Shown here: one piece after another, positions 1 to 8,550 of the stretch
Numbering within the stretch: position 1 is the stretch's first letter
Layout of the letters: every line of letters starts with the position of its first letter
Source of the DNA: WLWS01 sp965243105
Lineage (GTDB): Bacteria > Pseudomonadota > Gammaproteobacteria > Eutrophobiales > Eutrophobiaceae
Assembly: GCA_965243105.1 (NCBI GenBank)
Contig: CBDEUC010000003.1
Coordinates: 62,001 to 126,000, forward strand
Length of the DNA: 64,000 bases
Direction: 5' to 3'
The notes under the pieces: model-generated
Told to the model about the DNA's origin: nothing
Seen by the model: only the letters and a program-made list of their open reading frames with translations
Database searches by the model: none
Position numbers and translations under genes: made by a program

Positions 1-574
1 CAGCTTTTGTATACCACTCCAGCGCTGTTTCTTCGCTCTTCTCGACTCCCTGTCCGAGGGCGTACAACAGGCCGACGTTCAACTGCGCCTTGATATGTCC
101 CTGTTCTGCAGCCTTGTTGTACCAGCTAACCGCTTCGGCATAATCGCGAGTCGTTCCGATACCATTGGAATACATGTAGCCAAGGTTATAACGCGCTCCT
201 GCGTGGCCCAACTCCGCGGCCTTGAGGTAGTATTTCAAGGCTGCTGCCGGGTCGCTATCGACACCGAGCCCTCGCTGGTAGCACCAGGCAAGATTGGCAA
301 GTGCCACTGAGTCATCCTGATCCGAAGCCTTCCCGAGCCACATCACTGCTTCGTCATGGTCTTCAGGTACACCAATTCCCCTGATATACATTTGTCCCAG
401 CATGGACTGCGCTTTTGCGGAATTTTGCTCAGCCGCCTGCCTGTACCAGTAGGCAGCCTGTCCCCGGTCGGTTGGTACACCAAATCCCGTCTCGTACATT
501 TCCGCGAGCTGCAGCTGTGCCTCTACACTGCCTTCGTTGGCTTCCCTGGTTATATTTGAAATATCGACTGACAT
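1..574 (-). CDS. Sel1-repeat protein, 3' end outside window
   Basis: This is the N-terminal 191 residues of a protein built of Sel1-like (SLR) alpha-helical repeats. The gene runs off the left edge. Repeats of about 36 residues are visible, each with the pattern A..WY..AAEQG...AQ..LG.MY..G.GV, so four to five are present in the part seen. There is no signal peptide: the protein begins MSVDISNITREA, so this part is likely cytosolic. Sel1 repeats are protein-binding scaffolds and no enzymatic motif is visible. The start ATG at 572-574 was chosen because the first repeat begins just after it. It is unrelated in architecture to the exported Sel1 protein at 55354, apart from the repeat itself. Confidence 0.85.
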   Translation of the reverse strand, partial: MSVDISNITREANEGSVEAQLQLAEMYETGFGVPTDRGQAAYWYRQAAEQNSAKAQSMLGQMYIRGIGVPEDHDEAVMWLGKASDQDDSVALANLAWCYQRGLGVDSDPAAALKYYLKAAELGHAGARYNLGYMYSNGIGTTRDYAEAVSWYNKAAEQGHIKAQLNVGLLYALGQGVEKSEETALEWYTKA

Positions 575-704
575 AGACGGCACACGGTAAATTTACGCTC
601 AAAAATGAAATAAGCTGTTTTCAACTGGAGTCGCAGCACCTGGAAGTTTTCACCCAACGTTGAAGTGTATCGAACAAGTCATTAGTCTTGCCAGCAGGAA
701 TTTA

Positions 705-735
705 CCGATACCCAAAATTGGGTATCGGCTTTTTT
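705..735 (+). terminator. Intrinsic-terminator-like hairpin ahead of srkA
   Basis: A perfect inverted repeat (CCGATACCCA, loop AAAT, TGGGTATCGG) at 705-728 is followed by C and six T residues at 730-735. It has the form of a Rho-independent terminator on the + strand. No + strand gene lies upstream in the window, since the Sel1 gene is divergent. It must therefore act on a leader or small RNA starting between about 575 and 700, or attenuate srkA, whose ATG is 39 nt further on. Confidence 0.75.
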
Positions 736-773
736 ACCGGATAATCAGTTATTTAATTTACAGTCGACAAACA

Positions 774-1772
774 ATGACAGGCTCTTCCCCACTCCAGGTA
801 TACAGTGAACTTGGCCCGGATACGATTCTTGATGCTGTGGAGAGCGCGGGCTACCGCTGCGACGGCCATGTATCGGCATTGAACAGCTATGAAAACCGTG
901 TCTACCAGGTCGGCCTGGAGGACGCCAGTTTCATCATCGCCAAGTTCTATCGTCCCGGCAGGTGGAGTGACGACGCTATTCGCGAAGAACATGCTTTCAC
1001 GAGGGAAATGGCTGAGCAGGAATTGCCTGTCATCGCAGCCCTTGCTGACAAGGAAGGGGAATGTCTTTTCAAGTATGCCGACTTTCGCTTTTCCCTGTTC
1101 CCAAGGATCGGTGGCAGACCGCCGGAACTGGATAATCCAGAGCACTTGCTTCAACTTGGTCGCTGCCTGGCTCGACTACATAATATTGGCGCAGTCTCAT
1201 CTTTTCATCACCGGCCCCAAATCAGTATCGAATCATACTGTGACGAACAGCGGGAATTTCTCCTGCACAATGATTTCATTCCCGCAGACTTGCTGGCAGC
1301 CTATGAAAGCGTGACTGCTGACATTATCAACACTATTCGGCAGTGTTTTCAGAATGCCGGCAACCTTGTCACGCTCAGGCTCCACGGAGATTGTCACCTG
1401 GGGAATATTCTCTGGCGCGATGATGCCCCCTTCCTGGTTGACCTGGATGATGCCCGCATGGGCCCCGCCATACAGGACCTGTGGATGTTTCTCTCTGGTG
1501 ACCGGGCATACATGACCGCACGTCTCTATGACCTCATGGAGGGCTATGCCGAGTTTCGTGATTTCGACAGGCGTGAGCTATCGCTGGTCGAGGCCTTGCG
1601 AACCATGCGTATCATGCACCACGCCGGCTGGCTGGCCCAGCGTTGGGACGACCCGGCCTTTCCCCTCGCTTTTCCCTGGTTCAATTCACAGAAATACTGG
1701 CAGGACCACATTCTTTCACTTCGTGAACAGGCGGCCATGATGGAAGAAGAGCCGCTGCAGTGGTTGGGTTAA
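774..1772 (+). CDS. srkA: Stress response kinase A (SrkA/YihE/RdoA family)
   Basis: This is a Ser/Thr protein kinase of the aminoglycoside-phosphotransferase/choline-kinase fold. In E. coli SrkA counters MazF-linked programmed death under envelope and oxidative stress. The catalytic loop LHGDCHLGN and the metal-binding LVDLDDARMGP segment are both present, and the C-terminal half has the family pattern MHHAGWLAQRW and FPW near the end. From the ATG at 774 the protein is 332 residues, matching the family length of about 328. The longer reading frame back to 660 would run through a terminator-like hairpin, so the later start is preferred. In E. coli srkA is followed by dsbA, which is not the case here. 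Upstream lies a possible attenuator hairpin (705-735). Confidence 0.9.
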   Translation: MTGSSPLQVYSELGPDTILDAVESAGYRCDGHVSALNSYENRVYQVGLEDASFIIAKFYRPGRWSDDAIREEHAFTREMAEQELPVIAALADKEGECLFKYADFRFSLFPRIGGRPPELDNPEHLLQLGRCLARLHNIGAVSSFHHRPQISIESYCDEQREFLLHNDFIPADLLAAYESVTADIINTIRQCFQNAGNLVTLRLHGDCHLGNILWRDDAPFLVDLDDARMGPAIQDLWMFLSGDRAYMTARLYDLMEGYAEFRDFDRRELSLVEALRTMRIMHHAGWLAQRWDDPAFPLAFPWFNSQKYWQDHILSLREQAAMMEEEPLQWLG

Positions 1773-1779
1773 CTGGGAT

Positions 1780-2655
1780 TTATACCAGGCTCCTGATGCT
1801 CGTCATGCAACTATCATAGTAGCTGCGTCCAAACAGGTTCAAATGATTCAGCTCGTGGTAGAGTCGATACAGGCGTATACGCTCTTCTGAACCCGGTTCC
1901 AGTGGCCAGTCCTCGGCGTAGGCAGCCTCGCATTCCACGGTAAAGCCACCGAACATGCGCATCATACCGATCTCCGCTTCCCTGTGACCATAGTACGAGG
2001 CCGGGTCATAGATAACAGGTTCTCCGCTCTCGGTCGCAGCGGCATTTCCAGACCACAGGTCTCCATGTAGCAAAACAGGCGCCTCGTTGACGTCACCGAG
2101 AAACTGGTCAAGCCGATCGAGCAGTTGTTGACCCCGCTTCAGTAATGGATCATCTCGATCCGTTTTCTGCGAAAACAACTTCAGCTGAAAACCAAGACGA
2201 CGGGATTTCCAGAACTCCATCCAGCTATCACTCCAACTATTGGGTTGTAGTGTCGTGCCAAGGTAGGTGTCTGATTCAAATCCATACCTGGCTGCCTGGG
2301 TACTGCGGTGGAGTTGCGCAAGCCCTCGGCCCAGCCTTGACTGCCAGTCTGCAGCTGGCGCACCTTCGTTAAACCATTCCATTACGATGAATTCATCCCC
2401 ATAAACGAGGGGACGGGGAATAAGAATCGTGTTGGACTCTTGCAGGAGGTTTAACGCCTTGAATTCCAGTTCAAACATGTCCGGGCAGGAACCTGGCCGG
2501 GCATTGCTCTTGAGGAAATAAATTCGTCCGTCCGCCAGTTCAATACGGTAACTCTGGTTAATTGAACCGCCATGACAGGGACTGTAGTGACTGAGCCGGG
2601 CCGTTTCACCTGTTACCCGGGTAATAGCAGACTCCACGCGAGCCTGGATCTGCAT
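1780..2655 (-). CDS. Fructosamine/ribulosamine 3-kinase family protein
   Basis: A 291-residue member of the fructosamine-3-kinase family (E. coli YniA type), which phosphorylates ketosamines on glycated proteins so that the adduct falls off. Family features seen are the early GGSINQSYRI segment, an FLKSN lysine region, the catalytic loop LLHGDLWSGN, and YDPASYYGHREAEIGM with the metal-binding Asp. The start codon immediately follows the stop codon of the upstream phosphatase gene, so the two are translationally coupled in one operon. This pairing with an LMW phosphatase is known from other bacteria and points to protein repair rather than sugar catabolism. Bacterial members usually act on ribulosamines or erythrulosamines; the substrate here is inferred. 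Confidence 0.9.
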   Translation of the reverse strand: MQIQARVESAITRVTGETARLSHYSPCHGGSINQSYRIELADGRIYFLKSNARPGSCPDMFELEFKALNLLQESNTILIPRPLVYGDEFIVMEWFNEGAPAADWQSRLGRGLAQLHRSTQAARYGFESDTYLGTTLQPNSWSDSWMEFWKSRRLGFQLKLFSQKTDRDDPLLKRGQQLLDRLDQFLGDVNEAPVLLHGDLWSGNAAATESGEPVIYDPASYYGHREAEIGMMRMFGGFTVECEAAYAEDWPLEPGSEERIRLYRLYHELNHLNLFGRSYYDSCMTSIRSLV

Positions 2656-3162
2656 TTAGCGCTTTTGATCCATCATCTGCTTGCAGTGTTCCAGCATCGC
2701 CGGACAGGCCGCCTCTATCATATCAAGTACCTCCTCGAAGCCTGCCGGGCCTCCATAATACGGATCGGGTACTGAACGTCCCATCACCGGGTCATCACTG
2801 TCGTCGAGGAAGCTACCCAGCATGCGAACCTGTCCTTCCTCACCCCTGCACAGGTAAAAAAGGTTTTCCAGGTTTTCCACGTCCATGGCGATTATGAGGT
2901 CAAAGTTATCGAAGTCTTCCATAGCAACCTGCCTGGCGGTGGAATCAAGCCTGTAACCTCGCCTGGCCGCGGCTGATTGCATACGTGAGTCAGCGGGTGC
3001 ACCGCTGTGGTAACCAATGGTACCTGCCGAATCAATATGGATACTGTCTGCGTAGCCGGCTGCTTCGACATAGTGTTTAAACACGCCTTCACCGGTTGGG
3101 GAGCGGCAGATGTTTCCCATGCATACAAACAGGACTGAGACGACACAGTTTTGCTTATTCAT
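2656..3162 (-). CDS. Low-molecular-weight protein-tyrosine phosphatase
   Basis: A 168-residue class II Cys-based phosphatase. The P-loop C14-MGNIC-R20 (CX5R) follows the first beta strand, and the general acid lies in SVPDPYYG near residue 133. It is first of a two-gene unit with the fructosamine-kinase gene, with zero bases between the stop and the next ATG. Human LMW-PTP-A has been described as a protein-ribulosamine-5-phosphatase. With that knowledge, the pair here can be read as a two-step deglycation route: dephosphorylate the 5-phospho-ketosamine, then phosphorylate at C3. An alternative is ordinary phosphotyrosine signalling, but there is no exopolysaccharide locus nearby to support it. 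Confidence 0.92.
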   Translation of the reverse strand: MNKQNCVVSVLFVCMGNICRSPTGEGVFKHYVEAAGYADSIHIDSAGTIGYHSGAPADSRMQSAAARRGYRLDSTARQVAMEDFDNFDLIIAMDVENLENLFYLCRGEEGQVRMLGSFLDDSDDPVMGRSVPDPYYGGPAGFEEVLDMIEAACPAMLEHCKQMMDQKR

Positions 3163-3184
3163 GATTTTCGTATAACTTTTTTTT

Positions 3185-3817
3185 CTAGCTTACCGTCAGC
3201 AAGTAGGCCACTTCCCGGCAAGGCTGGCCTTTCACCTCGGAATTGATTTTTGCGACCTGCTCCACCGTGCACCAGTCAGCGTACAGGTGTATTATTTCCT
3301 CGCGATGAATGGCAAACGGCGGTGGCTTGACCAGGCCCTCTTCGTATTCAAGTACAATCAGCAAAATACGGCAACCGGAAACCAGCAGGGTGCGAAACAC
3401 ATTGACATATCCCATACGCATTGCTGGAGGCATCGCGACAAGGGAAGCCCTGTCAAATACGGCATCAACCTTTTCAACTGCGCGCGTAGTCAATGTAAAG
3501 AAATCACCACAGAGAACCTGCAGTCCATTGGCCACGTAATTCCTGTACTCCTGTCCCTGGTTCAATTCAAAATCGAGCTTGTTCTCTGAGAAAAATGCCT
3601 TGACTGCCAGCTCGCTCAGTTCCAGGCCGGTGACCCTGTAGCCCATGTCACGCAGGCAAAGCATGTCCCTGGACTTGCCGCAAAGAGGCACAAAGACATG
3701 ACTATCTGCGGGCAACTCCAGGGCAGAAAAATGATTTACAAGTAGTGGATGCGCTTGATCCTGGTGAAAACCAATTTCATTACTTTCCCACTTCTCGTGC
3801 CAGAACTTTTTTTCCAT
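3185..3817 (-). CDS. tpm: Thiopurine S-methyltransferase family protein
   Basis: A 210-residue SAM-dependent methyltransferase. The N terminus MEKKFWHEKWESNEIGFHQ is diagnostic of bacterial thiopurine/tellurite methyltransferases, followed by the motif VPLCGKSRDM that forms the SAM site, GLELSELAV and DAVFDRASLVAMP. The frame is open 53 codons further upstream, overlapping the transporter gene. The ATG at 3817 is chosen because it has a Shine-Dalgarno-like GAGGGCAGG just upstream and begins exactly at the family N terminus. Bacterial members methylate thiopurines, tellurite or selenium compounds; which of these applies is not visible. It lies 28 bases after the transporter gene and is probably cotranscribed. 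Confidence 0.9.
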   Translation of the reverse strand: MEKKFWHEKWESNEIGFHQDQAHPLLVNHFSALELPADSHVFVPLCGKSRDMLCLRDMGYRVTGLELSELAVKAFFSENKLDFELNQGQEYRNYVANGLQVLCGDFFTLTTRAVEKVDAVFDRASLVAMPPAMRMGYVNVFRTLLVSGCRILLIVLEYEEGLVKPPPFAIHREEIIHLYADWCTVEQVAKINSEVKGQPCREVAYLLTVS

Positions 3818-3845
3818 TTTCCTGCCCTCTAACCAGTCAGTTGCT

Positions 3846-4562
3846 TTATCTTGGTGCCCAGGACCTGGCCCAGTAAATGAAAGGCGTATCCAGCACTGCG
3901 ATGACAAACTTGAATATGTATTTCGCTCCGGCCAGTTGCAATGCTGTGAGCAGGTCAACAATACCCCACCATACAACTAATCCATAGATCAGCGTGTCCA
4001 TCGCCTGTGACAGTAGCGTTGACCCCGTATTTCTCAACCACAGGTGCCTGTTATTGGTTTTTTCCTTTATCCAGTGAAACACCCAAACGTCAAAGCTCTG
4101 GCTAAGCAGGTAGGCCAGCAATGAACCAAAAACAAAACGAGGCGTGTAATCAAACAGCACAACTGCCGCATTGTGGACATTTGTTGCGAATTCATTTGTG
4201 GCCGGATCCGTTGAAGGAAGGTAGAAAAGACTTAGCTGGCTTATCAGGACCGTCATTACACTGACGACAAATCCAAGTAATACCGCTCGCTGGGCCTCCT
4301 GTCGTCCATATTTTTCGCTTAGCAGGTCCGTCGCAAAAAATATACTTGAATAGAGAATGACCGCCATGCTCGTTTGAAGGCCAAACACCATTGTCAGCTT
4401 GGGCCCCTGTATGTTAGCCATCAAAATGCTGAAAACGATACTGCCGTAGAGTCCGTAGCGACCAAACAGGCGGTAGAGAAGAATCGCAAAACCAAGATCG
4501 ACAACGACCGTAAGAACCCAGAGCCATTCCTGGTTTGATGTAAAGAAACTAACCGGATCCAT
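3846..4562 (-). CDS. Queuosine precursor transporter (YhhQ family)
   Basis: A 238-residue integral membrane protein of the YhhQ/vitamin-uptake family, which imports 7-cyano- or 7-aminomethyl-7-deazaguanine for tRNA queuosine synthesis. Six hydrophobic segments can be counted. Family signatures are GPKLTMVFG in the second segment, ATDLLSEKYGR between segments 3 and 4, and a late SQAMDTLIYG segment with a polar Asp. It lies between an LLM oxidoreductase gene (2 bases upstream) and the thiopurine methyltransferase gene. This three-gene grouping looks like one transcript but shares no obvious pathway. No PreQ1 riboswitch was recognised upstream. Confidence 0.88.
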   Translation of the reverse strand: MDPVSFFTSNQEWLWVLTVVVDLGFAILLYRLFGRYGLYGSIVFSILMANIQGPKLTMVFGLQTSMAVILYSSIFFATDLLSEKYGRQEAQRAVLLGFVVSVMTVLISQLSLFYLPSTDPATNEFATNVHNAAVVLFDYTPRFVFGSLLAYLLSQSFDVWVFHWIKEKTNNRHLWLRNTGSTLLSQAMDTLIYGLVVWWGIVDLLTALQLAGAKYIFKFVIAVLDTPFIYWARSWAPR

Positions 4563-4564
4563 GC

Positions 4565-5572
4565 TCAGTGATTCCAGGCCTCCATCAATAATTCATATGA
4601 ACGACATCGAGCCTTAAAGTCATAGGTGATTGTTACGACCATTAATTCATCCAGCTCAAAAGTCTGAACCAGCTCTCCAAGCTCACTTTTAACTTTTTCG
4701 GGAGCTCCCTTGATGATATGTCTTGGATTAGCAGCGAGGATGGCTTTTTCCTCATCACTATACTTGTACTCGGCAGCCTCTTCTTCGCTGGGTATAGCAC
4801 CGGGTTCCTTCTGGGTCAGCAACCCGAGATACCACAGCTCTCGACTCCTGTACAAACGTTCCGCCTCGGCGTCCGTATCTGCACATACCACGAACGCGGC
4901 CAGGTTACGCCGGGATTTTTCCGCGACGGGACCCGGCACGAAATCGGTACTGTACAGCTGCATGATATCGCGCCGAATATTTGAATTTATAAAATAGGCA
5001 AAACAATAGGGTAAGCCCATACTGGCAGCAAGACTGGCGCTGTCCTGGCTGGAACCCAGCATCCAGAGTTCAGGAGGCTGCTCGACCATCGGCATGGCTC
5101 TCGCCTTTTCCATGCCCGGCGTTACCGGGTCCACGTCTCTCAGCAGGGCATCGAGATCTGCAACCATTTGCGGAAAGTATTCGGAACCTACACTGGAACC
5201 ATACGCCAACACGGCATTGATGTACTGGTTCGTGCCGGGGGCACGACCAACACCGAGGTCCATCCTGCCGGGGTAAAGTGTGCCCAGTATCTTGAAGTTT
5301 TCTGCCACTTTATAGGGACTGTAATGGGGCAGCATGACTCCCCCGGAACCAATTCGGATCCGGCTTGTTTCGGCTCCCAGCCTGGCCAGCAGGACCTCTG
5401 GTGAACAGCCGGCAAATCCCTGGGTCGCATGGTGTTCTGCCAGCCAGTAACGATGATAGCCCCAGTTGTCGCAGCGTTGCGCCAGTTCGATGGTTTCATT
5501 TAGCGCATCAGCGGCTGTGCCGCCTTTTCGAACAGGGGATTGGTCAAGAACAGAAAGCGGGATATTGGCCAT
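4565..5572 (-). CDS. LLM-class flavin-dependent oxidoreductase (YhbW-like)
   Basis: A 335-residue bacterial-luciferase-like monooxygenase of the MsnO8/YhbW group. It begins IPLSVLDQSPV and contains RYWLAEHH, the substrate/FMN pocket motif used by this group. Also present are RIRIGSGGVMLPHYSPYKVAE, LGVGRAPG and LWMLGSSQDSA. The substrate is unknown for the family, and E. coli yhbW is also uncharacterised. The 2-base gap to the transporter gene suggests translational coupling. A bidirectional terminator (5641-5670) separates it from the cold-shock gene upstream, so its promoter must lie between about 5573 and 5640. Confidence 0.88.
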   Translation of the reverse strand: MANIPLSVLDQSPVRKGGTAADALNETIELAQRCDNWGYHRYWLAEHHATQGFAGCSPEVLLARLGAETSRIRIGSGGVMLPHYSPYKVAENFKILGTLYPGRMDLGVGRAPGTNQYINAVLAYGSSVGSEYFPQMVADLDALLRDVDPVTPGMEKARAMPMVEQPPELWMLGSSQDSASLAASMGLPYCFAYFINSNIRRDIMQLYSTDFVPGPVAEKSRRNLAAFVVCADTDAEAERLYRSRELWYLGLLTQKEPGAIPSEEEAAEYKYSDEEKAILAANPRHIIKGAPEKVKSELGELVQTFELDELMVVTITYDFKARCRSYELLMEAWNH

Positions 5573-5640
5573 GGCAATTAACTGGATTATTAAGCTGTAA
5601 TTCTAATGCAGGCATAATACAGAATAATAACGCCAGACAA

Positions 5641-5670
5641 AAAAAACCCCGCTGTTGCGGGGCTTTTTTT
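5641..5670. terminator. Bidirectional terminator after the cold-shock gene
   Basis: The stem CCCCGC / GCGGGG with loop TGTT (5647-5662) is flanked by an A-run on the left and seven T on the right. It can therefore end transcription in both directions. Its natural client is the cold-shock gene on the - strand. Confidence 0.9.
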
Positions 5671-5685
5671 ATCTTTCTGAAAAGA

Positions 5686-5889
5686 TCAGGCGGCGGTAAC
5701 GTTTACAGCACTTGGTCCCTTGGGTCCCTGCTCTACTTCATAGTTCACCTGCTGACCTTCCGCCAGGCTTCGAAATCCTTCGGCCTGGATTGAAGTGTGA
5801 TGAACGAAAACATCACTGCTACCATCAGAAGGAGTAATAAAACCAAACCCCTTACTATCGTTAAACCACTTTACTGTACCTGTTGCCAT
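5686..5889 (-). CDS. Cold-shock protein, CspA family
   Basis: A 67-residue single cold-shock domain with RNP1 KGFGFI and RNP2 VFVHH intact, including the aromatic residues that stack on single-stranded RNA or DNA. The start is supported by an AGAGAGG ribosome-binding sequence. The gene is monocistronic, with a strong terminator just after the stop. The 198-base, AT-rich stretch upstream (5890-6087) leaves room for a long 5' untranslated leader of the kind seen in cold-inducible csp genes. I could not pick out a convincing cold box. Whether it is cold-induced or constitutive (CspE/CspC-like) cannot be told. Confidence 0.95.
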   Translation of the reverse strand: MATGTVKWFNDSKGFGFITPSDGSSDVFVHHTSIQAEGFRSLAEGQQVNYEVEQGPKGPSAVNVTAA

Positions 5890-6087
5890 ACTGCTTTTCC
5901 TCTCTAGAAATTAATTGAACAATGTATTAGCAAAAAAACCTTGTTGAATTATCACGGTAGAACATGCTGCATACACTGCTACAATCAACTCCCGAAACTA
6001 CTTCAATGTTCTGCTAATGTTGCGACCGTATACTATATGAAATCAATAATCCACTGTTTTTATAATAATTTTTTCCATTCACTGACA

Positions 6088-7263
6088 TCAATTTTTCATT
6101 TTTTTAATCTCGGGCTTACCTGAGTTGATAATCAGGGCACTATTGCCCTGTATAAACTGAGTCAAAGCGTCTTCAAGCAGTTCTTTTCGCCAACCTGTGG
6201 TGAGAACACAGGATGTTTCCTTCAATATGAATTTTTCCAGCTCTTTTTGCGGTGCAAGAATCTTAGGGTTGAGCTGGTTTTGAGCAGCGATGACATTGAC
6301 GATAACGGACAGGGCATCTCTTACTGCCTTATCTTCTGCACTGAGTGTTCGCTCCCCGTGCTTCGCGTCTGAAGTTTCCGCCGGCGCAGCATGCGAGGAC
6401 CTGCATACTTGCAGGATGGATTCTGAGTACCGTTCAACATTGACATTCTTCAACGCTTTCAAGCTGGCCAGGGAGGACTTTTCCCGGGGTGAGAGACTGG
6501 CTATATCAAGCAAGGCTTCATCCCGAAGTATCCAGTTCCTTGGTTTATTCTCTTCCTTCGCAACTTCCTCGCGCCACTCAACCAGCATTTTTAACAGCTT
6601 TCGCTTATTCGGATTCAGTTTCCTGGTATTTTTTATTCGCTTTATATACTGCTCCGGGTCAAGCTGGTACAGGGTCGGATCAGATAGCTTATCCAGCTCC
6701 GCACCGAGCCAGTCCTTTCTGCCAGTATTTTCAAGGGAATCCCTCATCAGTGGATAAAGTTTTGCAAGGTATATCACGTCATCCGCAGCATATTGCAGTT
6801 GATCCTTGCTCAAAGGCCGTTTTTTCCAGTTTGTGCGGGTGTGGGCTTTTTCCAGGCTCACTCCGAGCATATTCTGAACCAGCTTTGCATAGCCCGCCTG
6901 CTCGTCGTATCCCAGCAGGGGTGCTGCTATTTGTGTATCAAAAATGTTTGCGGGAAGACTTCCCCACAGGAAATAGAATATTTCCAGGTCCTGGCGTGCC
7001 GCGTGGAATATCTTGGTGATTGAATCCGCGTAGAGTAATTCTTTCAATGGAGAAAGATTGTCGATACCCAGTGGGTCTATAATAGCCACGTTCTTTCCGT
7101 CTGATAGCTGGACCAGGCATAATTCCGGGAAGTAGGTTTTTTCCCGCTCAAATTCTGTATCTACTGCCAGCCAGCTAGCCCCCTTCAACTCCTTACAAAG
7201 TAGATCCAGGCTTTGAGCATCGTTAACGACGGAATAATTTGCTTCTTTTTGTTGTTGAATCAT
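6088..7263 (-). CDS. rnd: Ribonuclease D
   Basis: A 391-residue 3'-5' exoribonuclease for tRNA and stable RNA 3' maturation. The DEDDy catalytic residues are visible: VDTEFERE (Exo I), HAARQDLEIF (Exo II) and YAADDVIYL (Exo III with Tyr). The HRDC domains occupy the C-terminal half (for example WREEVAKEENKPRNWIL). The length is close to that of E. coli RNase D (375). The ATG is only 8 bases after the stop of the diguanylate cyclase gene, so it is probably last in a run of four - strand genes (AAA ATPase, DUF3014, GGDEF, rnd). Confidence 0.95.
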   Translation of the reverse strand: MIQQQKEANYSVVNDAQSLDLLCKELKGASWLAVDTEFEREKTYFPELCLVQLSDGKNVAIIDPLGIDNLSPLKELLYADSITKIFHAARQDLEIFYFLWGSLPANIFDTQIAAPLLGYDEQAGYAKLVQNMLGVSLEKAHTRTNWKKRPLSKDQLQYAADDVIYLAKLYPLMRDSLENTGRKDWLGAELDKLSDPTLYQLDPEQYIKRIKNTRKLNPNKRKLLKMLVEWREEVAKEENKPRNWILRDEALLDIASLSPREKSSLASLKALKNVNVERYSESILQVCRSSHAAPAETSDAKHGERTLSAEDKAVRDALSVIVNVIAAQNQLNPKILAPQKELEKFILKETSCVLTTGWRKELLEDALTQFIQGNSALIINSGKPEIKKMKN

Positions 7264-7271
7264 TACGATGA

Positions 7272-8504
7272 TCAGGTGGAAAGACAGTTACGTCCCTTAT
7301 TCTTTGCCCTGTACAGTGCCTTGTCGGCCTGTTTCATAACTTCTTCTGCCTGCCTGTAGTTTTCATCGGGTTCCGCCATGCCGATACTAATTGTGACCGA
7401 CACGATTTTTTCGTTATTCCTGCTTGCCCGCCTTCCCCTGCGCTGTTTTGCTTCTTTCCTGGTTGTCGCGCGGTGTGTCTTATCCCGTACTTTCATCTGG
7501 TATTCTTCAATGGAAATACGTACATCTTCAAGATAGTCTTCGCAGTATTCAATGTCCTTACCATTAAACACAATACAAAATTCCTCGCCACCATAACGAT
7601 AGGCTGTACCGCCACCTCCCACCAGCGAAATTTGAGACGCGACCATCTTTAAAACCTCGTCGCCAATATCATGTCCGTGGGTATCATTAAACTTCTTAAA
7701 GTGGTCGACATCCATCATGGCTATCACATAGCGCCCGGCCAGTGCCTTCATCTTGTCATTCAGGGCACGACGACCCAGCAGACCGGTTAATTCATCCCGG
7801 TATGCCATGTTGTAGGATGTCCCCAGCATGGTGATTATCAGGCTGATAGCCATACCAATGAACATCACCATCGAAGCATGCGCGAGGTCGAACTTTGCCA
7901 GCGTGATCACGCTGAAAAGCGCAATAGTAAAAATAAATAGCGCGAAGTCGTCGTCCTTTTTATAAAACCTGTTGATCGCGATAGCGCACACGACCAGGTA
8001 AAAAAGAAACGCCAGGGTTGAGACGATTACCCCCGGAAATGGGCGAAGCGAAAACCAGCGCAGCAGTATTTCGTTCAATGACTCCGGGTAGAGCTTTATC
8101 GCCAGCAAGCCACAGGTAAATATCGCGGCAAAGCCGAAGACAAGCAGCAGTCCGTATCGATTGAGCAGCCCCCTGTCTGGCATATACACCAATTGCACCA
8201 GGAATACAGGCTGCAAGATACTCAACATTGAGAAAACTGCCAGTGCCTGCGGATTTCCCAGGGATACCTGCAGATGAACCTGTATGATGTAGTAAACCAG
8301 AAAAAGAGAGAGGCAGGCGACAAACAAGCGTGAACGATTATAGTTCAGGCACAGTATCATGAGGATACCCAAAAGCACGTAAGGCGCAAACTCAAGTAAT
8401 TCCTGGTAATGCACAGCGAGTTTATCGACGTGAGATCTCAAAACCAGGCACACGATAATAAGTAATATCGGGTTGATGAATTTTTTTAGAACTGCAATGT
8501 ACAT
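7272..8504 (-). CDS. Membrane-bound GGDEF diguanylate cyclase
   Basis: A 410-residue protein. The first 230 residues form about seven membrane helices. A GGDEF domain follows (about 240-410) with FKKFNDTHGHDIGDEVL and the active-site motif YRYGGEEF, so cyclic-di-GMP synthesis is expected. The inhibitory RxxD I-site that normally precedes GGEEF is absent; the segment reads GGGGTAYRYGGEEF. A strongly basic insert, rich in Arg and Lys (about residues 345-365), sits between the GGEEF strand and the later VSVTISIGMA segment, where most GGDEF domains have a short loop. The membrane part matches no named sensor domain I can identify. Confidence 0.9.
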   Translation of the reverse strand: MYIAVLKKFINPILLIIVCLVLRSHVDKLAVHYQELLEFAPYVLLGILMILCLNYNRSRLFVACLSLFLVYYIIQVHLQVSLGNPQALAVFSMLSILQPVFLVQLVYMPDRGLLNRYGLLLVFGFAAIFTCGLLAIKLYPESLNEILLRWFSLRPFPGVIVSTLAFLFYLVVCAIAINRFYKKDDDFALFIFTIALFSVITLAKFDLAHASMVMFIGMAISLIITMLGTSYNMAYRDELTGLLGRRALNDKMKALAGRYVIAMMDVDHFKKFNDTHGHDIGDEVLKMVASQISLVGGGGTAYRYGGEEFCIVFNGKDIEYCEDYLEDVRISIEEYQMKVRDKTHRATTRKEAKQRRGRRASRNNEKIVSVTISIGMAEPDENYRQAEEVMKQADKALYRAKNKGRNCLST

Positions 8505-8550
8505 GGAAAAAGTGTGTTAAGAAGATTAAATGAAAATCGCCCTGGTATAG

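Noticed and set aside
5941..6123. 60-codon open frame upstream of the cold-shock gene
   Set aside because: It lies in the AT-rich leader/promoter region and overlaps the end of rnd; no coding features.
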